44,168 nt of DNA from Beijerinckiaceae bacterium. Lineage in GTDB: Bacteria > Pseudomonadota > Alphaproteobacteria > Rhizobiales > Beijerinckiaceae. A model generated the notes under the pieces. The model was given only the letters and a program-made list of their open reading frames with translations. It was not told where the DNA came from and did no database searches. The stretch covers positions 1-44,168 of the forward strand of contig CANGFT010000037.1 in the NCBI GenBank assembly GCA_947453205.1. Reading direction: 5' to 3'. Shown here piece after piece: positions 1-7,225 of this stretch (the stretch's first letter is position 1; every line of letters begins with the position of its first letter). Position numbers and translations under genes: made by a program.

Positions 1-168
1 CCCGGCGACTGTTCGGGTTCGATGGAAGGGCGGATGGGGACCCTCGCTCCCCACCGGGCTCCAACGCCCAAGGGTCTCTCGGCCTCCCATCCGCCACCGC
101 GCCGGCGACTATACCAGATGCGCGCGTGGTCAAGTTACAAGGGTCGGCTGCGGAGCAGACGGGGTGGG
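1..168 (+). ncRNA. ssrS: Probable 6S RNA (SsrS-like), possibly clipped at the 5' end by the window edge
   Basis: No convincing protein is encoded here, but the sequence folds into a long rod. The closing helix pairs 9-14 (CTGTTC) with 153-158 (GAGCAG). A distal arm pairs 29-38 with 86-95 (ten perfect pairs), 39-44 with 71-76 and 56-59 with 66-69. Bases 1-3 can also pair with the G run near 161-165. The layout of two helices around a large central bulge, about 165 nt long, is that of 6S RNA, which binds the RNA polymerase sigma-70 holoenzyme. Two short matches to the E. coli molecule sit in the right places: TGTTCG at the start of the 5' strand, and CAAGGGT followed by GC-TGCGG at 138-152 on the 3' strand. 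The identification rests on structure and remembered motifs, not on a covariance-model search. Confidence 0.55.
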
Positions 169-243
169 GGTCTGCGCATGCTGATCGGGAGCACGTTTGC
201 AAAGGATGCTCGTGACGACAGGCCTCACGACCCCCACCCCGAA

Positions 244-266
244 CCCCTCCCCACAGGGGGGAGGGG
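244..266. repeat. GC-rich palindrome (REP-like hairpin)
   Basis: CCCCTCCCC at 244-252 is the exact reverse complement of 258-266, with a five-base loop. C-rich palindromes of this kind are scattered through many Hyphomicrobiales genomes. It lies in the stretch between the putative 6S RNA and the 3' end of the hydrolase gene and could also act as a transcription barrier. I saw no second copy in this window. Confidence 0.6.
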
Positions 267-290
267 AGCGGCCAGCATTCCGCGTGAACC

Positions 291-338
<48 letters not shown>

Positions 339-343
339 ACCGC

Positions 344-1159
344 CTACCCCAGCGCCTTCACCACGCCCATGATCTCGGCGGTCACATCATCGGGCGCCTC
401 AAGGGGCGTCAGGTGGCGGGCCTTGGCGAGGATGCGCAGGGTGGAGCCCGCGATGCCCGCATGCATGACCTGCGCCATGGCGGGGGGCGTCGCGTAATCT
501 TCCTCACCGACGAAGATGCGGGTGGGAACCTTGATCTCGCCAAGGCGCGCGCGCAGGTCGAAGCCGCCGAGCATGCGGCAGGTCGCGGCATAGGCGGGGA
601 TGTCGTTCTTCAGGAAGACGTCGACGCAGCCCTGCGCGATGTCCGGATTTTTGGCGCGGAACTCGTCGCCGAACCAGCGGGTGAGCTGGAAGTCGATGAG
701 CGAGGACAGGCCCTTTTCGAGCGCCGCCGAGGCCCGCTGCTCCCAGGCCTTGGGGGCGTCGTCGCCATAGCAGCTCGTGGTGTCGATGAGGGCGAGGCCC
801 GCCGTGCGGGCGGGATGGTTGACGGCGAAGGCGAGCGCCACCGAGCCGCCCATGGAGGAGCCCGCGATCACGGCCTTGTCCCAGCCGAGGTGGTCCAAAA
901 GCTCCGCCAGATCGCCCGCGAAGAGCTCGACCGCATAGGGGCCGGCGGGCTTGTCGGAGGCGCCATGGCCGCGGCAGTCGATGGCCACCGCGCAGACGCC
1001 CTGGGACACGAGGCGCTGGGCCACGAGGCGCCAGTAGTCGCCGTTCATGGCGAGCGAGTGGATCATGGCGACGCGGGCCTTGGCGGCGGGATCGCCATGC
1101 AGCCGGTAGGCGATGCGGGTTCCGTCGCGGGTGGTGAAGGAGGAGGTCTCGGCGGTCAT
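344..1159 (-). CDS. Alpha/beta hydrolase, 3-oxoadipate enol-lactonase-like
   Basis: The 271-residue protein is a single-domain alpha/beta hydrolase. The nucleophile elbow is G-S-S-M-G with Ser102, the likely acid is Asp221 in the VGEED segment and the likely base is His249 in KARHL. The strand before DxRGHG (61-66) and the overall length fit the PcaD/enol-lactonase branch, but this branch includes many hydrolases of unknown substrate. No other beta-ketoadipate gene is adjacent, so the pathway is not proven. I start at the ATG at 1159 because a much longer frame would run through the promoter and the divergent gene. It is transcribed away from the molybdopterin gene, sharing a 172-bp intergenic region with it. 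Confidence 0.8.
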   Translation of the reverse strand: MTAETSSFTTRDGTRIAYRLHGDPAAKARVAMIHSLAMNGDYWRLVAQRLVSQGVCAVAIDCRGHGASDKPAGPYAVELFAGDLAELLDHLGWDKAVIAGSSMGGSVALAFAVNHPARTAGLALIDTTSCYGDDAPKAWEQRASAALEKGLSSLIDFQLTRWFGDEFRAKNPDIAQGCVDVFLKNDIPAYAATCRMLGGFDLRARLGEIKVPTRIFVGEEDYATPPAMAQVMHAGIAGSTLRILAKARHLTPLEAPDDVTAEIMGVVKALG

Positions 1160-1331
1160 GGCGTTCCCGGGCTTGTTGTGGTGAGGGAAGGCATAATAGG
1201 CCCGCCGCCGCTTGTCACCAGCGCCGCAGCAAGACCCATGTTGCATGGCGTCCGCACTTCCCCTAGGCAGAACGAGACAAGTCCGCGCCAACGGTCGATG
1301 GCGCGAGGAAACAGACAGCAGAGACGCAGAC

Positions 1332-3692
1332 ATGAGACCCATCGAAGAGGTATTGCTCAAGGCCATCGGCAAGCCCGTCCGCCGCAAGGAGGACGAGCGT
1401 CTGATCACGGGCAAGGGCCGTTTCACCGATGATTTCGCCTTCGAGGGCCAGACCTTCGCGGCCATGGTCCGCTCTCCCCATCCCCACGCGCGCATCCTCG
1501 CCGTCCACAAGGAGGCCGTGCTCGCCATGCCCGGCGTTCTCGGCGTCTTCACCGGGCAGGATGCGCTCGACGACGGGCTGAAGCCCATCCCCCACGATCC
1601 CCTTCCCAAGACCAAATTCGACATGAAGCTGACCGCGCCCGGCGGCGGACGCGACGTCTTCATCGGCCCGCATATGCTGCTGCCAGCCGACCGCGCCCGC
1701 CATGTGGGCGAGGCGGTCGCCATGGTCGTGGCGCAGACGCAGCATCAGGCGCAGGACGCCGCCGAAGCTCTGCAGGTCGACTACGAGCCCCTGCCCTTCG
1801 TCACCGACACGCGCGAAGCGGCAAGCGCGGGCGCACCCTCGGTCTGGGATGAGCTGCCCGACAATATCTGCGTCGAGACCTTCTTCGGCGACGAGGACGC
1901 CACGGCGAAAGCCTTCGCGCAGGCGAGGCACGTCGTCGAATACGAATTCCACATCGGCCGCGTCACCGGCGTGCCGCTGGAGCCGCGCGCGGCCGTCGCT
2001 AATTTCGACAAGGAGACCGGCCGCTTCACGCTCTATGCAGGCAGCGGCGGCGCCGTGCGTCAGAAGGCCGAGCTTTCCCATGTTCTGGGCGTGAAGCCCG
2101 CGGACATGCGCGTGCTCTCCTATGATGTCGGCGGCAATTTCGGCACGCGCAACCGCGTCTTCGTCGAGTTTGGCCTTGTGCTCTGGGCCAGCCGCAAGCT
2201 CGGCCGCCCCGTGCGCTACACCGCCACCCGTTCCGAGGCCTTCCTCAGCGATTATCAGGGCCGCGACCTCGTCTCGAAAGTGGCGCTCGCCATGGACGAG
2301 ACCGGGCGCTTTCTGGGGTTCCGCGCCGACAATCTCAGCAATGTCGGCGCGCGCGCGGTCTCCTTCTCGCCGCTCGGCAAGGGCTCGGGGCTCATCACCG
2401 GCTCTTACGACATTCCCGCAGCGACCCTGCGGGCGCGGGCGGTGTTCTCCAACACCATGCCGACGCAGGCCTATCGCAGCTCCGGCCGCCCCGAGGTGAA
2501 CTTCGCCATCGAGCGCCTGATCGAAATCGCGGCCCGGCGTCTTGGCTTCGACAAGATCGAACTGCGCCGCAAGAACCTCGTGGCTCCCACGGCCATGCCC
2601 TACAAGAACGGCGTCGGCGCGGTCTATGACAGCGGAACCTACGAAGCCAACATGGACCGCTCCATGATCCTCGCGGACTGGGCGGACATCGACGCCCGGC
2701 GCGCGGACGCGAAGAAGCGCGGCAAGCTGCTGGGCGTCGGCCTCGCCAACTATGTCGAGTCCTCCATCGGCTCCCCCAAGGAGCGCGCGGAGATCATCGT
2801 GAAGCCGGAAGGCGTCATGGAGGTCGTCATCGGCACCCAGCCGAGCGGCCAGGGCCATGAAACGAGCTTCGCCCAGGTCGCCGCCGACATGATGGGCGTG
2901 CCGGTCGAGCAGGTGAAGATCATCATCGGCGACACCGACATCGTGTCGGTCGGCGGCGGCTCGCATTCCGGCCGCTCCATGCGCCATGCGGGCACGGTCA
3001 TCGCGATGGCCTCCGAAGACCTCATCGACAAGGGCGTCGCCATCGCCGCCGCGCATTTCAAGGTGGCGCCCGACAAGATCGCCTTCGACAATGGCCAGTT
3101 CAAGGTGAAGGACAGCAACTTCGCCATCGGCGTCTTCGAACTCGCCCGGGCGGCGGCGCAGATGGATCTGCCCGACGACCTCAAGGGCGGGCTCGCGGTC
3201 GCCCGCGACAATGAAATGCACGATCCGGTCTTCCCCAACGGGACCGCGATCTGCGAGGTCGAGATTGATCCGCAGACCTGCGAGATGCTGGTCACGCGCT
3301 ACGCCACGATCGACGACGTCGGCCGCTGCATCAATCCGATGATCGTCCATGGCCAGACCCATGGCGGCATCGTGCAGGGGCTCGGGCAGGCGATCTTCGA
3401 GCAATGCTATCTCGAGCCCGGCACCGGCCAGCCGCTCTGCGGCTCCTTCATGGACTATGGCATGCCCCGCGCCAGCGACATGCCCTCCTTCGACGCGGAG
3501 ATCGCCGAGATCCTGTCGCCCACCAATCCGCTGGGCATCAAGGCGGGCGGCGAAGGCGGCACGACGCCCGCGCTCGCCACCCTCGTCAACGCCGTCGTCG
3601 ATGCGCTCGCGCCCTATGGGGTCGAACATATCGACATGCCCGTCACGCCGCTCGCCATCTGGCGCGCCATTCATTCCAGGACAGGAGCCTGA
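1332..3692 (+). CDS. Xanthine dehydrogenase/CO dehydrogenase-family molybdopterin-binding large subunit
   Basis: This 786-residue protein belongs to the molybdenum hydroxylase family (aldehyde oxidase, xanthine dehydrogenase, CoxL). It has the N-terminal hammerhead segment (RRKEDERLITGKGRFTDD near the start), the substrate loop AYRSSGR beginning at Ala380, and the C-terminal GGEGG with the catalytic Glu741. True form I CO dehydrogenase has AYRCSFR, and form II proteins usually AYRGAGR, so oxidation of CO is unlikely; the substrate is probably an aldehyde or N-heterocycle. The partner 2Fe-2S and FAD subunits are not in the window. ATG 1332 is chosen because the family normally starts shortly before the RRKED segment; an upstream ATG-containing extension of 40 residues looks non-coding. 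The next gene starts two bases after the stop. Confidence 0.88.
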   Translation: MRPIEEVLLKAIGKPVRRKEDERLITGKGRFTDDFAFEGQTFAAMVRSPHPHARILAVHKEAVLAMPGVLGVFTGQDALDDGLKPIPHDPLPKTKFDMKLTAPGGGRDVFIGPHMLLPADRARHVGEAVAMVVAQTQHQAQDAAEALQVDYEPLPFVTDTREAASAGAPSVWDELPDNICVETFFGDEDATAKAFAQARHVVEYEFHIGRVTGVPLEPRAAVANFDKETGRFTLYAGSGGAVRQKAELSHVLGVKPADMRVLSYDVGGNFGTRNRVFVEFGLVLWASRKLGRPVRYTATRSEAFLSDYQGRDLVSKVALAMDETGRFLGFRADNLSNVGARAVSFSPLGKGSGLITGSYDIPAATLRARAVFSNTMPTQAYRSSGRPEVNFAIERLIEIAARRLGFDKIELRRKNLVAPTAMPYKNGVGAVYDSGTYEANMDRSMILADWADIDARRADAKKRGKLLGVGLANYVESSIGSPKERAEIIVKPEGVMEVVIGTQPSGQGHETSFAQVAADMMGVPVEQVKIIIGDTDIVSVGGGSHSGRSMRHAGTVIAMASEDLIDKGVAIAAAHFKVAPDKIAFDNGQFKVKDSNFAIGVFELARAAAQMDLPDDLKGGLAVARDNEMHDPVFPNGTAICEVEIDPQTCEMLVTRYATIDDVGRCINPMIVHGQTHGGIVQGLGQAIFEQCYLEPGTGQPLCGSFMDYGMPRASDMPSFDAEIAEILSPTNPLGIKAGGEGGTTPALATLVNAVVDALAPYGVEHIDMPVTPLAIWRAIHSRTGA

Positions 3693-3694
3693 CC

Positions 3695-4621
3695 ATGACG
3701 CAGACCGTCAAACTCATCGCCTTCCCCGGCGCGCCCAACCTGCCGATCTTCGTGGCGCAGGAGAAGGGCTGGTTCGCCAAGCATGACGTCGAGCTCGCCA
3801 TCACCATGACGCCCTCCTCCGCCTATCAAGCGGAGGCGCTGGCCAAGGGCGAATTCGACATCGCGGGCACGGCCTTCGACAATGTCGTGGCCTATACCGA
3901 GGGCCAGGGCGCGGTGGCCCTGCCCGAGACGCCCGACTTCTTCGCCTTCATCGGCGCGACCCAGATCGAGCTCGCCATCATCGCCCAGCCCGACAACGAG
4001 GCCGTCGCCGATCTTGCGGGCAAGTCGCTGGCGCTCGATGCGCCGGGCACGGGCTTCGCCTTCGTCTTCTACCACATGCTCGAAAAGGGCGGCGTGGCGC
4101 CCGGCTCCTATGAGCGCGTGGCCGTGGGCGCGACGCCCCAGCGCTGGGAATCGGTGAAGGCCGGCCAGCACGCGGCGACCATGACCATCGAGCCCTTCAC
4201 CTCCATCGCGGCGGCGCAGGGCTTCAAGGTGCTGGCCAAGAGCACGGACACGATCAGCGATTATCAGGGCGGCGTCTTCGCGGCCCGCCGCTCCTGGGCG
4301 GCGCAGCATCCCGCAGCGGTCAAGGGCTTCATCAAGGCCTATCTTGACGGCCTCGCCTGGACGCTCGACCCCGCCAATCGCGAAGAGGCTTCGCAGATCC
4401 TCCTGCGCAACATGCCGGACATCAAGCCCGGCGTCGTGGGCTCCGTGATGAACAGCCTGCTCTCGCCCCGCTCAGGGCTCACGCCCAAGGCGGAAGTCAC
4501 CATCGAGGGCATCCGCACCGTGCTTGATCTGCGCACCCGCTACGGCAAGCCCGGCGCCTCGCTGACCGACCCGCACAAATATATCGATCTGAGCTATTAC
4601 AACGAAGCCCTTGGGGGCTGA
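3695..4621 (+). CDS. NMT1/SsuA-like substrate-binding protein without signal peptide
   Basis: The 308-residue product has the periplasmic-binding-protein type 2 fold of the NMT1/THI5/SsuA group: an opening strand, then PIFVAQEKGWF, a GEFDIAG segment and later a domain with an AAQGFK and ARRSWAAQHP pattern. Family members are normally lipoproteins or secreted binding proteins of NitT/TauT-type ABC importers. Here the start is MTQTVKLIAFPG, with no hydrophobic leader and no lipobox, and no upstream in-frame alternative supplies one. AGGAG precedes the start, which lies two bases after the molybdopterin gene stop, so the two are translationally coupled. It may be a cytoplasmic ligand-binding or enzymatic relative (THI5-like) serving the hydroxylase. 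No ABC permease or ATPase is nearby. Confidence 0.8.
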   Translation: MTQTVKLIAFPGAPNLPIFVAQEKGWFAKHDVELAITMTPSSAYQAEALAKGEFDIAGTAFDNVVAYTEGQGAVALPETPDFFAFIGATQIELAIIAQPDNEAVADLAGKSLALDAPGTGFAFVFYHMLEKGGVAPGSYERVAVGATPQRWESVKAGQHAATMTIEPFTSIAAAQGFKVLAKSTDTISDYQGGVFAARRSWAAQHPAAVKGFIKAYLDGLAWTLDPANREEASQILLRNMPDIKPGVVGSVMNSLLSPRSGLTPKAEVTIEGIRTVLDLRTRYGKPGASLTDPHKYIDLSYYNEALGG

Positions 4622-4662
4622 GGGCGAAAGGGCGAAGAGTCGCAAACTCGTCGCCCTCTTCG

Positions 4663-5049
4663 TCAGCGTCCGCCACCTTCGCGCCCGCGCATGTCGGGAT
4701 GGCCGGAGTCGCGGCGGCGTTCCATATCGCGGTGGTCGCGGTCGCGATAGTCGCGCGGGCCCTCGCGATGTCCACGGCGGTCATAGTCGTGATGACGCCG
4801 CTCGTACCAACCGCCGCCGCCGCCCCAGCCAAGCCCGCGCCGCCATGCGTAGCCGCACCAGTACCACCCCGGCCCATGCCAGCCGTCCGGGTAAAAACAG
4901 TATTCGCGGCCGTCCCAGAAGAACTGGGTTTGCTGGATAAGCGACGGGGCGGCGCCCGGCGCCCCACTCGCAGGCGAAGCGCCCGCGCCTGCTGCGCTGA
5001 CCCCCGTCAACAGGAGCGTCGCTGACATGACTTTCAACAGATGTTGCAT
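4663..5049 (-). CDS. Small secreted Trp/Tyr/Gly- and Arg-rich protein
   Basis: A 128-residue protein with a clear Sec signal peptide (MQHLLKVMSATLLLTGVSAAG). The mature part has a QTQFFWDGREYCFY stretch, then a Gly/Trp/Tyr-rich section with two cysteines (CFYPDGW and WYWCGYAW), then a strongly charged Arg/Asp/His-rich tail that looks disordered. Proteins like this are common as uncharacterised exported proteins in Hyphomicrobiales; the function is unknown. The start at 5049 has GGAGG seven bases upstream; a longer frame upstream (to 5085) has no such support. Confidence 0.6.
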   Translation of the reverse strand: MQHLLKVMSATLLLTGVSAAGAGASPASGAPGAAPSLIQQTQFFWDGREYCFYPDGWHGPGWYWCGYAWRRGLGWGGGGGWYERRHHDYDRRGHREGPRDYRDRDHRDMERRRDSGHPDMRGREGGGR

Positions 5050-5133
5050 GGGAGACCTCCGGCGCCGTTCAGCCCCGGAGGTCAATTCAGGTGCGGCCGA
5101 TTGGTTTCCCTTTGGGAAGCCGGCCCGGCGAGG

Positions 5134-5454
5134 TCATGGCACGAGAAGGGAAGCCTCGGTCGCGGCATCCGTATGCGGCTTGACCACAATCTCCACATCC
5201 TGGCCAAGAGCCAAAAGAAACCGCATCAATCGCTCAACGGAAAACTGGCGGAAATCACCCCGCAGCATTTTCGAGACATCGGGCAGCCTGATCCCGAAAA
5301 GAGCGGCGGCGGGCGCCTGCTTGAGGCCGCGCTGCTTCATCAGGCGGTCGATCTTCACGACCAATTTGGCCTTGACCAGATGCTCTTGCGCATTGGGCAG
5401 TCCAATGTCGGCGAAGACATTGCCGGAACCAGCTTCGAAAACCATCTTGGTCAT
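5134..5454 (-). CDS. Xre-family HTH protein (HigA/antitoxin-like), no toxin partner seen
   Basis: A 106-residue protein with a helix-turn-helix of the HTH_37 type: the segments KIDRLMKQRGLKQAPAAALF, LPDVSKMLRG and FSVERLMRFLLALG are the helices. Its N-terminal NVFADIGLPNAQEHLVKAKL is typical of this group, whose members usually pair with a HigB/RelE-type toxin encoded just upstream. Here upstream sequence is occupied by a terminator and the dioxygenase gene, and downstream is the secreted protein gene, so no toxin partner is present. The ATG at 5454 is preferred over a GTG at 5478 because GGAG lies about nine bases before it. It may be a solitary regulator or a toxin-antitoxin remnant. Confidence 0.7.
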   Translation of the reverse strand: MTKMVFEAGSGNVFADIGLPNAQEHLVKAKLVVKIDRLMKQRGLKQAPAAALFGIRLPDVSKMLRGDFRQFSVERLMRFLLALGQDVEIVVKPHTDAATEASLLVP

Positions 5455-5479
5455 AGCCACGATCTCCAATGAAATCACA

Positions 5480-5511
5480 ATAAAAAATCAAGGGGGGCGA
5501 AAAGCCCCCCC
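5480..5511 (-). terminator. Rho-independent terminator of the MFS-TauE-TauD operon
   Basis: Read on the minus strand, a seven-pair stem (GGGGGGC/GCCCCCC, 5504-5510 with 5492-5498) with a five-base loop is followed by a T-rich run (5481-5490). It begins 17 bases after the stop of the TauD-like gene and lies before the HTH gene, so it should separate the two transcription units. Confidence 0.85.
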
Positions 5512-5527
5512 ATCGCAACCTCTGCCC

Positions 5528-6388
5528 TCAGAACGGGGGCTTGTCGCACTCTACCGTCGTGCGCAGCATCAGGCGCCGCTCGGTCGAGGGAAAGTCAGTT
5601 CGGGCGTGGGAAGAGCAGCGGTTATCCCACAGAAGCACGTCGCCGACCTGCCATTTATGGGCATAGACGAACTCGGGCTTCTCCATATGGTCGAAAATGG
5701 CCTCAAGGATGGGGGCCGCCTCCTCGTCGGGCATGCCCTCAATGCCGACCGTCATCAGGCGGTTCACATAGAGCGCCTTGCGGCCGCTCTGGTCGTGGGT
5801 GCGCACGAAGGGATGGGAGGACTCGCCAAAGGCCTCGGTGCCCTTGCCGTCGCCCTTCTGCACGGAGCCATAGTTGTAGAAATGCTTGGCGCGCTTGCCA
5901 TCGACCTTGGCGCGCAGGGCCGGGTCGAGCGTGTCCCAGGCCGCATAGCCGCTGGCGAACAGCGTATCGCCGCCATGGGAGGGAATCTCGACCGAGTAGA
6001 GCATGGTCGCAGCGTCCGGATTGGCGGAATGGATCATGTCGTGATGGAACATCATCTCACCATCGGGAAGCGCGCCGATGGGCTCGCCATTCTCGCGGAT
6101 GTTCGAGATGAGCATGATGTTGGGCAGAATCTTGTCGAAGCCCGGCGGAAAATATTTGGGCGGGCGGCGCATGTGGCCGATGGGCCCGAAATAGCTGGTC
6201 ACGCGCAGCAGATCTTCCTGCGACAGCTTCTGTCCGCGGAAGACGATGACCGAATGGTCGAGAAAGGCCTGATTGATGGCCGCGATGTCCGCATCGCTGA
6301 GCGGCTGCGACATATCAAGGCCCCGCATCTCCGCGCCGATATGAGCGGTCAGCGGAATGACTTCGAGAGTGCTGGTGGCGGCCGTCAT
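5528..6388 (-). CDS. TauD/TfdA-family 2-oxoglutarate-dependent dioxygenase
   Basis: The 286-residue enzyme has the full iron and cosubstrate signature: His115-x-Asp117, distal His261 in CSSHARTDF, and Arg276 fifteen residues later, the spacing seen in TauD for the 2-oxoglutarate-binding arginine. Family members use O2 and 2-oxoglutarate to hydroxylate taurine, alkyl sulfonates, phenoxyacetates and related small acids, giving unstable products that lose sulfite, phenol or similar. The gene is last in a minus-strand operon after an MFS carrier and a TauE-type exporter, which favours a sulfonate substrate, though this is inference. GGAGGAAA precedes the ATG. A terminator follows closely. Confidence 0.88.
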   Translation of the reverse strand: MTAATSTLEVIPLTAHIGAEMRGLDMSQPLSDADIAAINQAFLDHSVIVFRGQKLSQEDLLRVTSYFGPIGHMRRPPKYFPPGFDKILPNIMLISNIRENGEPIGALPDGEMMFHHDMIHSANPDAATMLYSVEIPSHGGDTLFASGYAAWDTLDPALRAKVDGKRAKHFYNYGSVQKGDGKGTEAFGESSHPFVRTHDQSGRKALYVNRLMTVGIEGMPDEEAAPILEAIFDHMEKPEFVYAHKWQVGDVLLWDNRCSSHARTDFPSTERRLMLRTTVECDKPPF

Positions 6389-6447
6389 GACATTTCCTCC
6401 GTATCTTCGTCAGATTTTAGCGCAAGCGCGGGCCTGCGCAACCGGGC

Positions 6448-7209
6448 TCAGAACAGGCCCCCCTCGCGAAGGGCCCGCCAGATCAGGTCAACCGCCAGAA
6501 TGGTCACGAAAATTTTGAGGAGCAGGCGGAAACGCTGCTCGCTGGTGCGCGCCAAAGCCTCTTCGCCGAGCCAGTTGCCCACCGCGCCGGTGGCGATCAT
6601 GGCGATCATCAGGGGCAGATAGGCGCTGATGGCGAAGCCCAGAAAGCCGAAGGCGACCAGCTTGAAGACATGGACGAAGATCATCAGGGCGCCCTGCGTC
6701 GCCGCATGGTTGCGCCGGTCGGGCGAGGCGCTGGCGACGAAGGGAGTGATGAGCGTTCCGGTGGCGCTCACGAACATGCCAAGGAAAGTCGCGGCGAAGC
6801 CAAGAGCCGCAAAGCGTCCCCGCTCCGCGCCCATCTTGCTGAGCTTGGGCAGCCAGGTCACGATGAGGATGAACGTTCCGATCATCCCCAGGAGAACATG
6901 GGTCGGCAAGGCGACGAAGGTCTTGGCGCCCACCGCAGCGCCAAAGACCGCGCCGATGACGAAGGGCGGGATCGTGGATTTCAGCACATAGCGCCACATG
7001 ATGACCGTGCGGCTGACGCCAGAGCCCAGCTGCACCACCGTATGCACGGGAACGAGCACCGCAGGCGGCATCACCGCCGCCATCAGCGCCAGCAGGATCA
7101 CGCCGCCCGCCGTTCCCGTGAAGACCCCGATGAAAGCTGTCGCAAAGGAGGCGACGGACAGCCCGAAGAACATCATCGGACCCATATCCGGCGTGCCCAG
7201 AAAATCCAT
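6448..7209 (-). CDS. TauE/SafE-family (sulfite exporter-like) membrane protein
   Basis: A 253-residue, strongly hydrophobic protein with about eight membrane segments and two related halves, the first containing FIGVFTGTAGGVILLALM and PAVLVPVHTVVQLGSGVSR, the pattern of TauE/SafE (DUF81) proteins. Members are thought to export sulfite, sulfoacetate or other small anions from the cytoplasm. It sits 16 bases after the MFS gene and 59 bases before the TauD-like gene on the same strand. The pairing with a TauD homologue suggests removal of sulfite released from a sulfonate. GGGAGAGGG precedes the start. Confidence 0.85.
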   Translation of the reverse strand: MDFLGTPDMGPMMFFGLSVASFATAFIGVFTGTAGGVILLALMAAVMPPAVLVPVHTVVQLGSGVSRTVIMWRYVLKSTIPPFVIGAVFGAAVGAKTFVALPTHVLLGMIGTFILIVTWLPKLSKMGAERGRFAALGFAATFLGMFVSATGTLITPFVASASPDRRNHAATQGALMIFVHVFKLVAFGFLGFAISAYLPLMIAMIATGAVGNWLGEEALARTSEQRFRLLLKIFVTILAVDLIWRALREGGLF

Positions 7210-7225
7210 GTCCCTCTCCCTTGCG

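Noticed and set aside
1263-3674. An 803-codon open frame on the minus strand opposite the molybdopterin gene
   Set aside because: It is a high-GC shadow: composition is dominated by Arg, Gly, Ala, Asp and His, no family motif is visible, and the plus-strand frame carries a full conserved enzyme.
1332-3692. Carbon monoxide dehydrogenase CoxL
   Set aside because: The active-site loop is AYRSSGR, without the cysteine of form I CoxL, and no coxM or coxS gene is adjacent.
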